A stretch of 64,000 bases of DNA from Hydrogenophaga aromaticivorans (GCF_013387465.1 NZ_VYGV01000015.1:264895-328894), one strand, 5' to 3'. Counted from the stretch's first letter, positions 44,068 to 56,393 are shown. Notes: generated by a model not told the origin, from the sequence alone. Translations and numbers: made by a program.

Positions 44068-45543
44068 TCAGTCCTTGTCCGGGGACTTGCGGGGCGCAAA
44101 ACGCACCGACGCGCGCAGACCCCGGTGGGTACGGTCCGGCTGGGCGTCCTCCATGGACACCACGGCGCCGTGTTGCTGGGCGATCTCGTGCACGATGGCC
44201 AGGCCCAGGCCCGAGCCATCGACGTTGGTGCCCAGCGCGCGGTAGAACGGCTGCAGCACGAGTTCGCGCTCGTTTTCCGGGATGCCCGGGCCGTTGTCCT
44301 CGACCTGCAGGATCATCACGCCGCTGAAGCGGTCCAGCAGCACGCGCGCCGTGACCACGCCATCCCGGCCGGAGTAGTTGATGGCGTTGTCCACCAGATT
44401 GCGCGTCATCTCCTGCAGCAGGGTCGGATTGCCTTCCATCAGGCAATCCGCCGGCATCTCTTCGGGCCCTTCGTAACCCAGGTCGATCCCGTGCTCCAGC
44501 GCCCGTGGCACGGAGTCCTGCACGACCCCCTTCACGAGCCGTGCGAGGTCGATGCGCGCCGTCGGCAACGTGCGGCCGGTGGTTTCGGCGCGGGCGAGTG
44601 ACAGCAGCTGGTTGACGGTGTGGGTGGCGCGGGTGCTGGAGCGCGCGATCTGCTGCAGCGAGCCGCGGATTTCCTGCGGATCGCTCTCGCGTTGCGCCAG
44701 CTCGGCCTGCATGCGCAGCCCCGCCAGCGGCGTCTTGAGCTGGTGGGCCGCGTCGGCCAGGAAGCGTTTCTGCGTGCTCAGCGAGGTCTTCAGCCGCGTC
44801 AGCAGGTCGTTGATGGACGAGACCAGCGGCGCCACTTCCTGGGGAATGAACGACTCTTCGATCGGACTCAGGTCGTCGGGCTTGCGCGCGCGGATGCGCT
44901 GCTCCAGTTCGTTGAGCGGGCGGATGCCGCGCACCAGCGCCATCCACACCAGCAGCACCGCCAGCGGCAGGATCACGAACTGCGGCACCATCACACCCTT
45001 GATGATCTCGGTGGCCAGTGTGGAGCGTTTGCCCTTGGTTTCGGCCACCTGCATCAGCACCAGGCGTTTGGGGTCCTGGTTGCGCGAGAGCCATGCGTAG
45101 GCCACACGCACTTCATCGCCGCGCACGATGTCGTCGCGCAGCATCACCCGCCCCGGTTCGGGGGTTTCGTTGTCCTGCGGCAGGGGAAAGTCGCCCTCGC
45201 CACTGATGAGCTCGCCGCGGGGGTCCAGCACCTGGTAGTAGACGAGGTCGCTGTCGTCGGCGCGCAGCAGGTCGCGCGCCTGCGGCGTCAGGTTGAAGCT
45301 CACCTTTTCGTTCTGGTTCACCACAAACTGCGTGAGCGCCTGCAGGTTGAACTCCAGCGCACGGTCAAACGGCTTGCTGGCAATGCCCTGCGCCACGAAC
45401 CAGGTCAGCGCCAGCGACAGCGGCCACAGCAGCAGCAGCGGCGTGAGCATCCAGTCCAGGATCTCGCCAAACAGGCTGCGTTGCTCGCGCTGGAACAGCC
45501 CGAACGACATCTGGCCGTTGTCGTGCTTTTTGGGATCGGACAT
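44068..45543 (-). CDS. Membrane sensor histidine kinase (TctE-like)
   Basis: A 491-residue inner-membrane kinase. Seen: helix 1 (about 30-52), a periplasmic 2CSK_N-type sensor region (about 55-180), helix 2 (about 185-204), HAMP-like linker, H-box AAHQLKTPLAGLR with phospho-His267, N-box NLVDNAINYS, G1 VEDNGPGIP and G2 GSGLGLAIVHEIA. Its partner regulator lies directly downstream at 45682 coordinates (upstream in transcription). TctE relatives sense tricarboxylates, but the ligand here is not determinable and no transporter is adjacent. Confidence 0.88.
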   Translation of the reverse strand: MSDPKKHDNGQMSFGLFQREQRSLFGEILDWMLTPLLLLWPLSLALTWFVAQGIASKPFDRALEFNLQALTQFVVNQNEKVSFNLTPQARDLLRADDSDLVYYQVLDPRGELISGEGDFPLPQDNETPEPGRVMLRDDIVRGDEVRVAYAWLSRNQDPKRLVLMQVAETKGKRSTLATEIIKGVMVPQFVILPLAVLLVWMALVRGIRPLNELEQRIRARKPDDLSPIEESFIPQEVAPLVSSINDLLTRLKTSLSTQKRFLADAAHQLKTPLAGLRMQAELAQRESDPQEIRGSLQQIARSSTRATHTVNQLLSLARAETTGRTLPTARIDLARLVKGVVQDSVPRALEHGIDLGYEGPEEMPADCLMEGNPTLLQEMTRNLVDNAINYSGRDGVVTARVLLDRFSGVMILQVEDNGPGIPENERELVLQPFYRALGTNVDGSGLGLAIVHEIAQQHGAVVSMEDAQPDRTHRGLRASVRFAPRKSPDKD

Positions 45544-45596
45544 GTCAGCTGCGGCGGTTTATCGCAAACTTGTCCGGAGCGACGGGTTCCAACCCA

Positions 45597-45680
45597 GAGC
45601 ACTGTGGAGCCGGCTTTGCCGGGCCACCAGTGCTGCCCCCTGGGGGGGTGACGGGCTGCAAGCCCGGCGCGGGGGGAGCC
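45597..45680 (+). repeat. 3'-UTR hairpin repeat, copy 7
   Basis: Outer arms GCACTG (45599-45604) / CAGTGC (45628-45633) and GTGG / CCAC pair; inner stem CCGGC/GCCGG; C/G hairpin CCCCCTGGGGGGG; third hairpin GGGCT-GCA-AGCCC. The G-rich end is 1 nt from the response-regulator stop. Confidence 0.85.
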
Positions 45681-45681
45681 T

Positions 45682-46356
<675 letters not shown>

Positions 46357-46525
46357 GCGGGTTTCCTTTGCGGCCGGTCGGGCGGCCTGTTGTGGGGGCA
46401 CTGTCAGCCGCACAACCGGCTGGCGGCGGCATGGTCTCCTCGACCATTTTAGGCCTCGCCAGCGGGGTCGGTTGCGGGAGAAACCCCCGACTCATGGGAC
46501 GCGAGAGCGCGCGCCAAGCGGCCGT

Positions 46526-47011
46526 TCAGGTGCCGTACGCCTCCAGCCCCAGCGCCACCACGGTGGCCACCTCGGCGCCGACCTGGGCGCGAAACTCCGC
46601 CTCGGCCTGTGCCACCGCCTGGCGAAACGCTTCCAGCCAGAGCAGGCCGGTTTCGGTGAACACGATGCGGCGTGCGCGCGCATCCAGCGGATCGGGTTCG
46701 CGCCGCACCAGGCCCCAGGCCTCGCACTGTGTCACCAGATCACCCATGGCCTGCTTGCTCATGCCGGCCTGCCGGGCGAGCTCGGTCAGGCGCGAGCCCT
46801 TGAGCGCCAGATGGCGCGTGATGTGGATGTGGGCCGCACCCACCTGCGCGCGCGCGGCGAGGTTGGAGAGCGCCAGCGGCACAGCCGCGTCGCGCGCCAT
46901 CAGATCGAGCACGCGTTCGTCAAAACGGCGCAAGGCGAGACCCATCAGACGGCCCAGGTGGCCGGAGCGCCAGCGGTCGTCGCCAGCCGCCAAGGGGAGT
47001 CCTTCGTTCAT
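46526..47011 (-). CDS. MarR-family transcriptional regulator
   Basis: A 161-residue winged-helix regulator. Seen: helical dimerisation ends, recognition region HITRHLALKGSRLTELARQAGMSKQAMGDLVTQCEAWGLV and wing PDPLDARARRIVFTETG. MarR proteins usually repress their own and neighbouring genes until a small phenolic ligand or oxidant binds. ATG 47011; the longer frame crosses a hairpin repeat. Divergent from recA, with two inverted repeats in the 254-bp gap. Confidence 0.88.
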   Translation of the reverse strand: MNEGLPLAAGDDRWRSGHLGRLMGLALRRFDERVLDLMARDAAVPLALSNLAARAQVGAAHIHITRHLALKGSRLTELARQAGMSKQAMGDLVTQCEAWGLVRREPDPLDARARRIVFTETGLLWLEAFRQAVAQAEAEFRAQVGAEVATVVALGLEAYGT

Positions 47012-47049
47012 CGGTTCAGCCAGTCGGAGGAGGTGTCTTTTAGCCCAGC

Positions 47050-47130
47050 ACACGCCGAAGAACCGGCTTTGCCGGGCCAAGGGCGTGGTCCCCCTGGGGG
47101 GAAGCCGCGCAGCGGCGCAGGGGGGTGGTC
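47050..47130 (+). repeat. 3'-UTR hairpin repeat, copy 8 (no adjacent stop codon)
   Basis: Outer arms CACGCC (47051-47056) / GGCGTG (47082-47087) pair; inner stem CCGGC/GCCGG; C/G hairpin CCCCCTGGGGGG; third hairpin CCGC-GCA-GCGG. The only clear copy not abutting a gene end. It lies between marR and recA. Confidence 0.85.
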
Positions 47131-47163
47131 AAATGGTAAGTCAAACTGACCAAAAATTGACTT
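47126..47163. promoter_or_regulatory. Inverted repeats in the marR-recA intergenic region
   Basis: TGGTCA-N15-TGACCA (47126-47131, 47147-47152) interleaved with AAGTCAA-N12-TTGACTT (47138-47144, 47157-47163). Candidate MarR operator; the second arm includes a TTGACT that could be a -35. Confidence 0.45.
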
Positions 47164-47207
47164 GTTCGAAATGTATATCGCTGTAAACTGCTGTTCAAGC
47201 ATCCAGC

Positions 47208-47223
47208 CTGTACACAAAAACAC
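47208..47223 (+). promoter_or_regulatory. Candidate LexA (SOS) box of recA
   Basis: CTGTACACAAAAACAC matches the CTGT-N8-ACAG LexA pattern except the last base. It lies about 43-58 bp upstream of ATG 47266, a plausible operator position. Not definitive. Confidence 0.5.
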
Positions 47224-47265
47224 CTGCTGGAAGCGAACACCCACTCACTCGCTCAGGAGCATCAA

Positions 47266-48363
<1,098 letters not shown>

Positions 48364-48408
48364 GCGTCCCGGTGGATCGCACGCGCCAATCGATAACGGC
48401 AGGCTGAA

Positions 48409-48858
48409 ATGGGCTTTGATCAGCCGTCACTCAAAGGCCGCGCCCTGCGTCTGCTTGCCGGCCGCGAGCATTCGCGCGCCGAGCTGGAGCGAAAGCTCAA
48501 GCCCCACGAAACCGAGCCCGGTGAACTGGCCCGCGCACTCGATGAGCTGCAGGCCAAGGGCTTCATCGATGAGCAGCGTGTGGTGGCGTCGGTGCTGCAC
48601 CGGCGTGCCAGCCGGCTCGGGGCGTCGCGCGTGAAGCACGAGCTGCAGGCCAAGGGCGTGAGCGCCGAAGCCGTGGCCACGGCGGTGGCCGATCTGCAGG
48701 GTTCCGAATTCGAGCGCGCGCGCGAGATCTGGCGTCGCAAGTTCGGTGAGCCGGCCGCCGATGCCGCGGGGCAGGCCCGGCAGATGCGCTTCCTGGCCGC
48801 GCGCGGCTTCGGTGGGGATGTCATTCGAAGGGTGGTGGGCGGGCGCGACGCGGACTGA
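48409..48858 (+). CDS. recX: Regulatory protein RecX
   Basis: A 149-residue RecX that binds RecA filaments and limits their extension. Seen: LKGRALRLLAGREHSRAELERKL, ALDELQAKGFIDEQRVV and RRKFGEPAADAAGQARQMRFLAARGF, three repeated three-helix units. Starts 45 bp after recA, in the conventional order. Confidence 0.93.
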   Translation: MGFDQPSLKGRALRLLAGREHSRAELERKLKPHETEPGELARALDELQAKGFIDEQRVVASVLHRRASRLGASRVKHELQAKGVSAEAVATAVADLQGSEFERAREIWRRKFGEPAADAAGQARQMRFLAARGFGGDVIRRVVGGRDAD

Positions 48859-48937
48859 GAGTCTGAAAGCCAGGTGTTCGCAGTACCATCCGGGGTATTC
48901 AAAAGCACGCCTTGATGCGTGTCCCTGGAGACAAACC

Positions 48938-49408
48938 ATGGCTTTATTCCGGCGGTTCTTTGGTGCTGTTGGGGCGGTGCACGACAACCAGCTGCAGGCA
49001 GAGGCGGCGGATGCTGCGCAAGGCCTGGACATCGACGCCGCCGTGGTCGCCCACCAGCAGTGGAAACAGCACCTGCTGGCGCACCTGGCCGGCCACCACT
49101 CCGAGGCCGGACTGGAGGTCGAAGACATCTGCCGCGACGACCGCTGTGATCTGGGCCGCTGGATCCATGGTCAGGCCCGTGCCCGCCTGGGCACCTTCCC
49201 GGGCTTCACCGCCTTGCTCTCGCACCACCGCATGTTCCACCACGTGGCGTGCAATGTGCTCGCGCTGGAGCAGGCGGGCAAGCGGGGCGACGCTCGCCGC
49301 ATGGTGGCCGACCAGTTCGAGGCCTATTCGGACCGGGTGACGGAAGACCTGCGCTTGTTGCAGCAGGTGGTGAACCAGCCCCGCAGCGAACCCGGTCGGT
49401 CGAACTGA
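48938..49408 (+). CDS. Stand-alone CZB (chemoreceptor zinc-binding) domain protein
   Basis: A 156-residue cytoplasmic protein. Seen: the CZB motif set: His39 in AHQQWKQHLLAHL, Cys70 in CRDDRCDLGRW (the CxLGxW signature) and His residues in SHHRMFHHVACNV (97-102). In chemoreceptors this domain binds zinc and senses oxidants such as hypochlorous acid; here it occurs without a methyl-accepting or GGDEF partner. It could act as a zinc/redox sensor in trans. ATG 48938 with GGAGACAAACC upstream. Follows recX by 79 bp. Confidence 0.82.
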   Translation: MALFRRFFGAVGAVHDNQLQAEAADAAQGLDIDAAVVAHQQWKQHLLAHLAGHHSEAGLEVEDICRDDRCDLGRWIHGQARARLGTFPGFTALLSHHRMFHHVACNVLALEQAGKRGDARRMVADQFEAYSDRVTEDLRLLQQVVNQPRSEPGRSN

Positions 49409-49421
49409 GCGGATGTTCCGC

Positions 49422-50345
49422 TCAGAGACCGAGCATGAGCTGGAGGTTTTGCACCGCGGCGCCGCTGGCGCCCTTGCCCAGGTTGTCCAGGCGCGCGATC
49501 AGCACGGCGTGGCGATGGGCCTCGTTGGCAAACACCCGCAGTTCCAGCCGGTTGGTGTCGTTGAGGGCGGTGGCGTCGAGCTTGCCGCTCTCCGGGGCGG
49601 GCTCCACGCTGACCCAGCCGCCGGCCGAGACGCTGCCCGCGTAATGGGCCACCAGCGCATCGTGCAGGTCGCTGGCCTTCGGTGCTCCGGGCAGGTCGTC
49701 GAGGTGCAGTGGCAGTTGCACCAGCATGCCCTGTCGGAAATTGCCCACCGCGGGGATGAAGATCGGCCGCCGGCTCATACCGGTGTAGCGAAGGATCTCA
49801 GGAATGTGCTTGTGCGCGAGGCCCAGCGCATAGGCTTCGTGCAGCGGCGCCTCGCCCTTTTCATAGGCTTCGATCATGCTGCGCCCGCCGCCCGAATAAC
49901 CGCTCACCGAGGGCAGCGAAACGGGGAAGTTTTTGGGTAGCAGCCCGGCATCGACCAGCGGACGCAGCAAAGCGATGGCACCGGTGGCGTAGCAGCCGGG
50001 GTTGGCCACGCGATCGGCTTTCATCACAGCCTCGCGCTGATCGACACAGAGTTCGGGGAAGCCATAAACCCAGTCGGGCGCACAGCGGTGCGCGGTGGAG
50101 GCGTCGATGATCCGGGGTTTCCGGCCCGGCATGCTGTCGATCATGGCCACTGACTCGATGGCCGCATCGTCGTGCAGGCAGAGGATCACCAGATCGGCCT
50201 GCGACATGAGTTCGCGCTTGGCCTCGGGGTCCTTGCGGCGTTCGGGAGCGATGCTCAGCAATTCAATAGCAGGCATCTGTTGAAGACGCTCGCGAATCTG
50301 CAGGCCGGTGGTGCCGGCTTCGCCGTCGATGAAGATCTTGGCCAT
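49422..50345 (-). CDS. argC: N-acetyl-gamma-glutamyl-phosphate reductase, type 2
   Basis: A 307-residue arginine-biosynthesis enzyme that reduces N-acetylglutamyl phosphate to the semialdehyde with NADPH. Seen: [18 protein letters not shown], the catalytic Cys in [30 protein letters not shown] and HKHIPEI. The short form (about 310 residues) with GEAGTTG identifies type 2 ArgC. Stop lies 13 bp after the convergent CZB gene end. Its start is 187 bp from sucC, sharing a divergent promoter region with a CRP-like site. Confidence 0.95.
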   Translation of the reverse strand: MAKIFIDGEAGTTGLQIRERLQQMPAIELLSIAPERRKDPEAKRELMSQADLVILCLHDDAAIESVAMIDSMPGRKPRIIDASTAHRCAPDWVYGFPELCVDQREAVMKADRVANPGCYATGAIALLRPLVDAGLLPKNFPVSLPSVSGYSGGGRSMIEAYEKGEAPLHEAYALGLAHKHIPEILRYTGMSRRPIFIPAVGNFRQGMLVQLPLHLDDLPGAPKASDLHDALVAHYAGSVSAGGWVSVEPAPESGKLDATALNDTNRLELRVFANEAHRHAVLIARLDNLGKGASGAAVQNLQLMLGL

Positions 50346-50402
50346 GACGCTGGTTGCCTTGTCAGTTCTGGTTCAGAGATGCGTCAATATAATTATGCAT
50401 TA

Positions 50403-50418
50403 TGTGAACGCGATCACA
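50403..50418. promoter_or_regulatory. Perfect CRP/Vfr consensus site between argC and sucC
   Basis: TGTGA-ACGCGA-TCACA matches TGTGA-N6-TCACA at every conserved base. It lies 115-130 bp upstream of sucC and 58-73 bp upstream of argC. A TATAAT hexamer at 50388-50393 is nearby. Confidence 0.75.
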
Positions 50419-50532
50419 CCTCTTTGGTGCGTCGCAGCATGATACATTCCCCGGTTGCTGTGTCCAGTGCCTGCGCGCCGGCCGTTCGCTGTTCGGTCGG
50501 TTCAAGAAAACCCCCAGTCTGAGAGAGACCTC

Positions 50533-51693
<1,161 letters not shown>

Positions 51694-51711
51694 GCCCGGA
51701 GAAGAAACACC

Positions 51712-52605
51712 ATGTCGATCTACATCAACAAAGACACCAAGGTCATCACCCAGGGCATCACGGGCAAGACCGGCCAGTTCCACACCGAGAAGTGCCAGGA
51801 ATACGCGAACGGCAAGAACTGCTTCGTGGCTGGCGTGAACCCGAAGAAGGCCGGTGAGTCGATCTTCAACATCCCGATCTACGCCTCCGTCAAGGAAGCC
51901 GCGCAGCAGACCGGCGCCACCGTGTCGGTGATCTACGTGCCGCCCGCTGGCGCTGCCGCCGCCATCTGGGAAGCCGTCGAGGCAGATCTGGACCTGGCGG
52001 TCTGCATCACCGAAGGCATCCCGGTCAAGGACATGCTGGAAGTGCGCAACCGCATGAAGGCCAAGGAAGCCGCCGGCGGCAAGAAGACCCTGCTGCTGGG
52101 CCCCAACTGCCCCGGCCTGATCACGCCCGACGAGATCAAGATCGGCATCATGCCCGGCCACATCCACCGCAAAGGCCGCATCGGCGTCGTGTCCCGTTCG
52201 GGCACGCTGACCTATGAAGCCGTGGCCATGCTGACCGAAGTGGGTCTGGGCCAGTCCAGCGCCGTCGGCATCGGTGGTGACCCGATCAACGGCCTGAAAC
52301 ACATCGACGTGATGAAGGCCTTCAACGACGATCCCGACACCGACGCCGTGATCATGATCGGCGAGATCGGTGGTCCGGACGAAGCCGAAGCCGCCATGTG
52401 GTGCAAGGCGAACATGAAGAAGCCCATCGTCGGCTTCATCGCCGGCGTGACGGCCCCTCCCGGCAAGCGCATGGGCCACGCCGGTGCGCTGATCTCCGGT
52501 GGCGCCGACACGGCCGATGCCAAGCTCGCCATCATGGAAGAGTCGGGTTTCATCATCACGCGCAACCCGTCCGAGCTGGGCAAGCTGCTCAAGGCGCAGC
52601 TGTGA
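51712..52605 (+). CDS. sucD: Succinyl-CoA ligase, ADP-forming, alpha subunit
   Basis: A 297-residue CoA-binding subunit. Seen: [21 protein letters not shown] (CoA site), [30 protein letters not shown] and the phospho-His256 in [12 protein letters not shown]. 18 bp after sucC. A terminator follows. Confidence 0.97.
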   Translation: MSIYINKDTKVITQGITGKTGQFHTEKCQEYANGKNCFVAGVNPKKAGESIFNIPIYASVKEAAQQTGATVSVIYVPPAGAAAAIWEAVEADLDLAVCITEGIPVKDMLEVRNRMKAKEAAGGKKTLLLGPNCPGLITPDEIKIGIMPGHIHRKGRIGVVSRSGTLTYEAVAMLTEVGLGQSSAVGIGGDPINGLKHIDVMKAFNDDPDTDAVIMIGEIGGPDEAEAAMWCKANMKKPIVGFIAGVTAPPGKRMGHAGALISGGADTADAKLAIMEESGFIITRNPSELGKLLKAQL

Positions 52606-52628
52606 AACGGCCCTGAGGCTGACGCGAC

Positions 52629-52657
52629 AAAGGCAACGCTTGCGTTGCCTTTTTTTC
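52629..52657 (+). terminator. Intrinsic terminator after sucD
   Basis: Perfect stem AAAGGCAACGC / GCGTTGCCTTT (11 bp, TT loop) followed by a run of seven T. Confidence 0.9.
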
Positions 52658-52848
52658 GGCTGTGCAAAACCTCGCCACCCGTGGCTTTTGCCCGGTTTCC
52701 GTCCGATCGGGTCTGGCAGAATGAAACAGACTGCCAGAGTTTCACCATGTGGTGCACTCCGTTCCCGGTTGGCGTGGCTCAGATCGCGCGATGCCAGGCC
52801 GGGCCCTTTTCTTTCGGGCCATTCGCTTTAGCAAGAGGAAGTCGGGCT

Positions 52849-55500
52849 TTGTCCAGCAACTCCAGTGTGAAGCCCGCGTTGGCGCGTCGCCGGCGCGGTC
52901 AACCTTCCGACGCGATCATTGCCCTCGTGGTGGTCGTGGCGGCTTTTGCACTGCACTTTGCGACCGACCTGTTTGGCGGACTGGAGCGCCGGTACTACGA
53001 TTTCGCCAGCACCCGCAGCGACAGAACGCCCAGCGATCGTGTGGCCATCATTGCCATCGACGATGAGAGCATCGCGAACATCGGGCGCTGGCCCTGGCCG
53101 CGCGAGGTGCACGCCCGGCTGATCGATCAGCTCGCGGCGGCGGGCGCCAAAACGGTGGCGCACACCGCCTTTTTCTTCGAACCGCAGACCGATCGGGGGC
53201 TGACCCGCTTGCGCGACTTGCGCGAGCAACTGCTTTCGGGCGACGCCTCTGCGCCCGCCTGGGCCGACCTGGGCCCCGATGCGCGCCAGCGCCTGCAGGC
53301 TTTTATCGACACCGCTGAACAGGATCTCGATACGGATGCCCGTCTGGTGAAGAGTCTGGGTCAGGCGGGGAACGTGGTCGTGCCTTCGCTCTACGTCCTG
53401 GGTGAACCCCAGGGGCGACCCGATCAACCGCTGCCCGCTTTCGCACAGAAAAGCGCTGTGCCCGACCCCCAGGGCTTCGGTGTGGCCGCCTCCGCGGCCC
53501 AGCAGCCCCTCGAAGCCATCGGCCAGGCGGCACTCGCCGTGGCCCATCTGAACCAGTTGCCCGACCGCGACGGGACCGTGCGCGGCGAACCCCTGCTCCT
53601 GCACTTCGACGGTCACGGCGTTCCCTCCATGGGTCTGATGGTGGCGGCCCAGAGCCTCAACCTGGGGGTTCAGGACATCCGCCTGCTGCCCGGCGAAGGG
53701 GTGATGCTGGGTCGCACGCGCATCGATACCGATGCCTCGGGTGTTGTGCTGCCCCAGTTCTATGCCGATCGCGGCGGACGCCCCGCGTTCACCACCGACT
53801 CGTTCTACGACGTGGTCTCGGGCCGCATCCCGGCCACCAAATACGCTGGCAAGGTCGTGATCATCGGCGCCACCGCCGCCGGGGTGGGCACGCTGTTTGC
53901 CACGCCCGTTTCGCCCGCCATGTCGCCGGCGGGCATCCTGGCACACATCACGTCCAGCATCCTCAGCGGGCATTTCATTGCGCAGCCGGTCTGGGGAGGC
54001 GCCGCGGTGCTGGCGGTGCTGGGTCTGGTGACGGCCTACCTCGTGTTCCTGTTGCCGCGCCTGTCGGCCGCCGCCGGCGCCTGGGTGACGGCCGGGATGT
54101 TTGTCGCGCTGCTCGGGACCGAGTACGGCCTGCTGGCCTATTCGGCGGTCTGGCTGCAGCTGGTGTTTCCGGCCGCGCTGCTGCTGGTGGGCCACCTGGC
54201 CCTGGTCACGCGGCGCTTCGGTGTCACCGAGGCGCGCAAGGTCCAGGCCGATGCCGAGTCCGCCGAAACCAACCGCCTGATGGGTCTGGCCCTGCAAGGC
54301 CAGGGCCAGCTCGACATGGCCTTTGACCGCCTGCGCCGCGTGCCGCACAGTGAGGCGCTGATGGACAACCTCAAGCAGCTGGCGCTGGACTTCGAGCGCA
54401 AGCGCCAGTTCAACAAGGCGCAGTCGGTGTACGAACACATGACCCAGCTGGACCGGGGCGATGCGGACGTGCGGTCGCGGCTGAAGCGGGCGAAGAACCT
54501 CTCGGAGACGGTGATGCTGGGACAGGGCGCGTCGGCCTCGCACCCGGGCGGCACCTTGCTGCTCAGCGGCAACGGGGTGGAGAAACCCATGCTCGGGCGC
54601 TACAGCGTCGAAAAGGAGCTGGGCAAGGGCGCGATGGGTGTGGTGTACCAGGGACGCGATCCGAAGATCGGTCGTGTGGTTGCGATCAAGACCCTGGCCC
54701 TGAGCAGCGAGTTCGAAGGCGAGGAACTCAAGGACGCGCGTGGGCGGTTCTTTCGCGAGGCCGAAACCGCCGGGCGCCTGCAGCATCCGCACATCGTCAC
54801 CATCTTCGACGCCGGTGAAGAGCACGATCTGGCCTACATCGCCATGGAATTCCTGCCGGGGCGCGATCTGGTGGAACACACCCGCGCGGGTCAGCTGCTG
54901 CCCGTGGCCACGGTGCTGGGCATCGGCGAACGGGTGGCCCTGGCGCTGGACTACGCGCACCGGCAAAACGTGGTGCACCGCGACATCAAGCCCGCCAACA
55001 TCATGTATGCGCCCGATGCCGACACGGTGAAAGTCACCGACTTCGGCATCGCACGCATCACCGACTCCAGCCGCACCAAGACCGGCATGGTGCTGGGCAC
55101 CCCCAGCTTCATGTCCCCCGAGCAGCTGGCCGGGCAGCACATCGACGGGCGCTCCGACCTCTATTCGCTGGGGGTGATGCTGTTCCAGCTGCTCACCGGC
55201 GTACTGCCGTTCCGGGCCGATTCCATGGCCGCTCTGATGTTCCAGATCGCCAACCAGAGCCCACCCGACGTGCGGACCCTACGACCCGAACTGCCGGCCG
55301 GCATCACAGACCTCCTCACCCGAATCCTGTCGAAGTCGCCCGCCCAGCGCTACCAGACCGGCGCCGATATGGCGGCCGAACTGAAGCGGCTGCAGGCGCT
55401 GGCGGCTACCCTGGTCGGTACCGGTATTTCAATGCGCGACAATGCCAGCAGCCAGTCCGGCCACTTTGAAACCACACAGGTCGAACCCCGCCGTCCTTGA
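52849..55500 (+). CDS. CHASE2-domain transmembrane Ser/Thr protein kinase
   Basis: An 883-residue receptor kinase. Seen: N-terminal helix (about 20-40), extracytoplasmic CHASE2 sensor (about 45-370; VAIIAIDDESIANIGRWPWPREVHARLIDQL shown in part: IAIDDESIANIGRWPWPR), three helices (about 385-455), a TPR-like helical section, and a Hanks-type kinase from about 583: GKGAMGVVYQG, Lys614 in VAIKTL, HRDIKPANI with Asp712, DFG Asp731, GTPSFMSPEQL and SDLYSLGVMLFQLLTG. All catalytic residues are intact. TTG 52849 is chosen because AGAGGAAG lies 7 nt before it; no ATG fits. Opens a module with a PP2C phosphatase and an FHA protein. Confidence 0.9.
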   Translation: MSSNSSVKPALARRRRGQPSDAIIALVVVVAAFALHFATDLFGGLERRYYDFASTRSDRTPSDRVAIIAIDDESIANIGRWPWPREVHARLIDQLAAAGAKTVAHTAFFFEPQTDRGLTRLRDLREQLLSGDASAPAWADLGPDARQRLQAFIDTAEQDLDTDARLVKSLGQAGNVVVPSLYVLGEPQGRPDQPLPAFAQKSAVPDPQGFGVAASAAQQPLEAIGQAALAVAHLNQLPDRDGTVRGEPLLLHFDGHGVPSMGLMVAAQSLNLGVQDIRLLPGEGVMLGRTRIDTDASGVVLPQFYADRGGRPAFTTDSFYDVVSGRIPATKYAGKVVIIGATAAGVGTLFATPVSPAMSPAGILAHITSSILSGHFIAQPVWGGAAVLAVLGLVTAYLVFLLPRLSAAAGAWVTAGMFVALLGTEYGLLAYSAVWLQLVFPAALLLVGHLALVTRRFGVTEARKVQADAESAETNRLMGLALQGQGQLDMAFDRLRRVPHSEALMDNLKQLALDFERKRQFNKAQSVYEHMTQLDRGDADVRSRLKRAKNLSETVMLGQGASASHPGGTLLLSGNGVEKPMLGRYSVEKELGKGAMGVVYQGRDPKIGRVVAIKTLALSSEFEGEELKDARGRFFREAETAGRLQHPHIVTIFDAGEEHDLAYIAMEFLPGRDLVEHTRAGQLLPVATVLGIGERVALALDYAHRQNVVHRDIKPANIMYAPDADTVKVTDFGIARITDSSRTKTGMVLGTPSFMSPEQLAGQHIDGRSDLYSLGVMLFQLLTGVLPFRADSMAALMFQIANQSPPDVRTLRPELPAGITDLLTRILSKSPAQRYQTGADMAAELKRLQALAATLVGTGISMRDNASSQSGHFETTQVEPRRP

Positions 55501-55598
55501 ATCCCCATGGACGCCGCCCCCGATGTCGCGGAATATGTGACAAAAGTGCAAATCAAGAACGATGACGGATCACATCTAAAGGTATAAACCCGCTCAAC

Positions 55599-56393
55599 AT
55601 GAACTTTGAGTACGCCGCCCTCACGGACCCTGGCCTGGTCCGTGACAACAACGAAGACACGGTCGCCCTGGATGCTGAAAACCATCTGGTGGTGCTGGCC
55701 GACGGCATGGGCGGCTACAACGCGGGTGAAGTGGCCAGCGCCATGGCCACCACGTTCATCAAGGAGGAGCTGGGCCGCTGGCTGGTCGAGGGCGGGCACG
55801 AGGCCAACGCCCGCGAACTCAAACGGGCGATGGAGATCTGCATCGACAACGCCAACCGCTCGATCTTCAACGCCGCCAACTCCAACCCCATGTACGCCGG
55901 CATGGGCACCACCATGGTCATGGGGGTGTTCATGGGAACGCGAACGATGATCGGCCATGTAGGCGACTCGCGCTGCTACCGCCTGCGGGGCAACACCCTG
56001 CAACAGATCACGCGCGACCACTCGTTGCTGCAGGAGCAGATCGACGCCGGCCTGATTTCCCAGGAACAGGCCCAGTTCGCGACCCACAAGAACCTCGTCA
56101 CCCGGGCCCTGGGGGTCGAGGACACGGTGTTGCTGGAAGTCAACGAATACCGCGTTGAAGACGGCGACCTGTACCTCTTTTGCTCCGACGGCCTGAGCGA
56201 CATGGTGTCCGATCAACAGCTTGCCGCGATACTGATGTCGACGGGCGGCCTGCAGGAAAAGTGTCGCGCCTTGGTAGATGCCGCCAATGGGAGCGGAGGC
56301 CGCGATAATATTTCGGTGATACTGACGCTTGCGCGCGCCAAACAGGTCCGCAGGGGTTTGTTGTCGCGTATGCTTGGCAACGGTAGTTCTTAA
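55599..56393 (+). CDS. PP2C-family Ser/Thr phosphatase (Stp1-like)
   Basis: A 264-residue cytoplasmic metallophosphatase. Seen in order: VRDNNEDTV (metal Asp), VLADGMGGYNAGEVAS, GTTMVMGVF, GHVGDSRCYRLR, DHSLLQEQIDAG, TRALGVE, LFCSDGLSDMV and GSGGRDNISVILTLA, all PP2C motifs. No membrane segment. Expected to reverse the phosphorylation made by the kinase encoded just before it. Half-palindromic TGTGACAAAA sequence lies in the 98-bp gap upstream. Confidence 0.92.
   Translation: MNFEYAALTDPGLVRDNNEDTVALDAENHLVVLADGMGGYNAGEVASAMATTFIKEELGRWLVEGGHEANARELKRAMEICIDNANRSIFNAANSNPMYAGMGTTMVMGVFMGTRTMIGHVGDSRCYRLRGNTLQQITRDHSLLQEQIDAGLISQEQAQFATHKNLVTRALGVEDTVLLEVNEYRVEDGDLYLFCSDGLSDMVSDQQLAAILMSTGGLQEKCRALVDAANGSGGRDNISVILTLARAKQVRRGLLSRMLGNGSS

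Noticed and set aside
50359..50393. TTGTCA ... TATAAT as a sigma-70 promoter of sucCD
   Set aside because: The spacer is 23 nt, too long. The TATAAT alone may still be a -10 element with a poor -35.
52828..55140. 770-codon minus-strand ORF opposite the Ser/Thr kinase
   Set aside because: Shadow; Gln/His/Gly-rich translation and no family match.
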